Of a stretch of 6,852 nt of DNA, positions 6,515 through 6,852 are shown piece after piece. Source of the DNA: Paraprevotella sp. Its GTDB lineage: Bacteria > Bacteroidota > Bacteroidia > Bacteroidales > Bacteroidaceae. Position numbers and translations under genes: made by a program. Location of the stretch: the NCBI GenBank assembly GCA_017425765.1, contig JAFOXE010000112.1:1-6852 (forward strand), read 5' to 3'. Every line of letters starts with the position of its first letter. Position 1 is the first letter of the stretch. The notes under the pieces are model-generated. The model worked only from the letters and a program-made list of their open reading frames with translations, was not told the origin of the DNA and ran no database searches.

Positions 6515-6852
6515 GTGAGAACGAATAAGATGAAGATTCTTCTATGGTTTGTATTATTGTGCTATCCTATTTGTTTGCTTAGGGCACAAAAGGTGCAGTG
6601 TAACCGACAATGGAATCTAAGCAAAAGAGGTGTTCCGTCAAGGAATTTTAGTGGCATTGCCTATATTTCAGGGCAACGGTATGCTTGTGTAAGTGACAAA
6701 GAGGATGGCATAGGGTATTATCCTTTTGAAATAGTTCTTGATTCAATTCGAGGGAAACTATTAGAAGTGAAGTGTGACTCAATGTATACTACACACTTTT
6801 CCCAAGTAAACCAAATGAGTGTTTTGACGTACGATGCAGAGGATGTGGTTTA
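6515..6852 (+). CDS. Exported protein of the esterase-like phytase type, N-terminal part; 3' end outside window
   Basis: The frame is open from GTG 6515 to the right edge (112 codons visible, no stop). The N-terminus is a signal peptide: positively charged residues (R2, K5, K7), a hydrophobic stretch ILLWFVLLCYPICLL, then RAQ, a plausible cleavage point. The mature start has NFSGIAYISGQRYACVSDKEDG, followed by YYPFEIVLDSIRGKL. This fits the first blade of the esterase-like phytase family (S/GIAY, YxxVSD, then a beta-strand ending in D...GK), a beta-propeller-like fold whose members are often poorly characterised. Substrate is unknown, and phytase activity should not be assumed. The gene starts 14 nt after the A2M stop with no terminator between, so co-transcription with it is likely. 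ATG 6530, in frame, is the alternative start and would give a protein five residues shorter that still has a signal peptide. Confidence 0.75.
   Translation, partial: MRTNKMKILLWFVLLCYPICLLRAQKVQCNRQWNLSKRGVPSRNFSGIAYISGQRYACVSDKEDGIGYYPFEIVLDSIRGKLLEVKCDSMYTTHFSQVNQMSVLTYDAEDVV

Overview
The window looks like a chromosomal segment from a member of the Bacteroidota, most likely order Bacteroidales. Three things point there: a Bacteroidales-type giant alpha-2-macroglobulin (A2M) gene, a perfect match to the Bacteroidota -7 promoter element (TAnnTTTG) in front of it, and a SusC-plug-like peptide inside it. I cannot name a genus. All genes are on the + strand.

Layout. (1) Positions 2-304 hold the last 100 or so codons of a PepD-type M20 dipeptidase whose start lies outside the window, closed by an intrinsic terminator (324-353). 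(2) Positions 305-620 hold no gene but are rich in structure: the terminator, an imperfect hairpin (373-408), a long second hairpin ending exactly at a T-tract (421-479), a 15-bp direct repeat shared by that hairpin's 3' end and the promoter region of the next gene, and a candidate Bacteroidota promoter (-7 box 590-597). (3) Positions 621-6500 hold one intact 1959-codon gene for an exported A2M-family protein. (4) From 6515 to the window end lies the start of a second exported protein resembling the esterase-like phytase family. It begins 14 nt after the A2M stop, so the two are probably co-transcribed.

How the genes may work together. The dipeptidase is a cytoplasmic housekeeping enzyme, insulated by terminators from what follows. 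The A2M and phytase-like proteins both carry signal peptides and probably act in the periplasm or at the cell surface. A2M proteins normally trap proteases, but here the thioester motif (CxEQ) is gone: there is no cysteine between residues 1321 and 1552. The segment just before the A2M domain, where the protease bait lies in this family, carries a stretch closely resembling the plug of SusC/RagA TonB-dependent receptors. These two points and the structured intergenic region are the main items to follow up. I see no CRISPR array, tRNA, rRNA, insertion sequence or phage gene.
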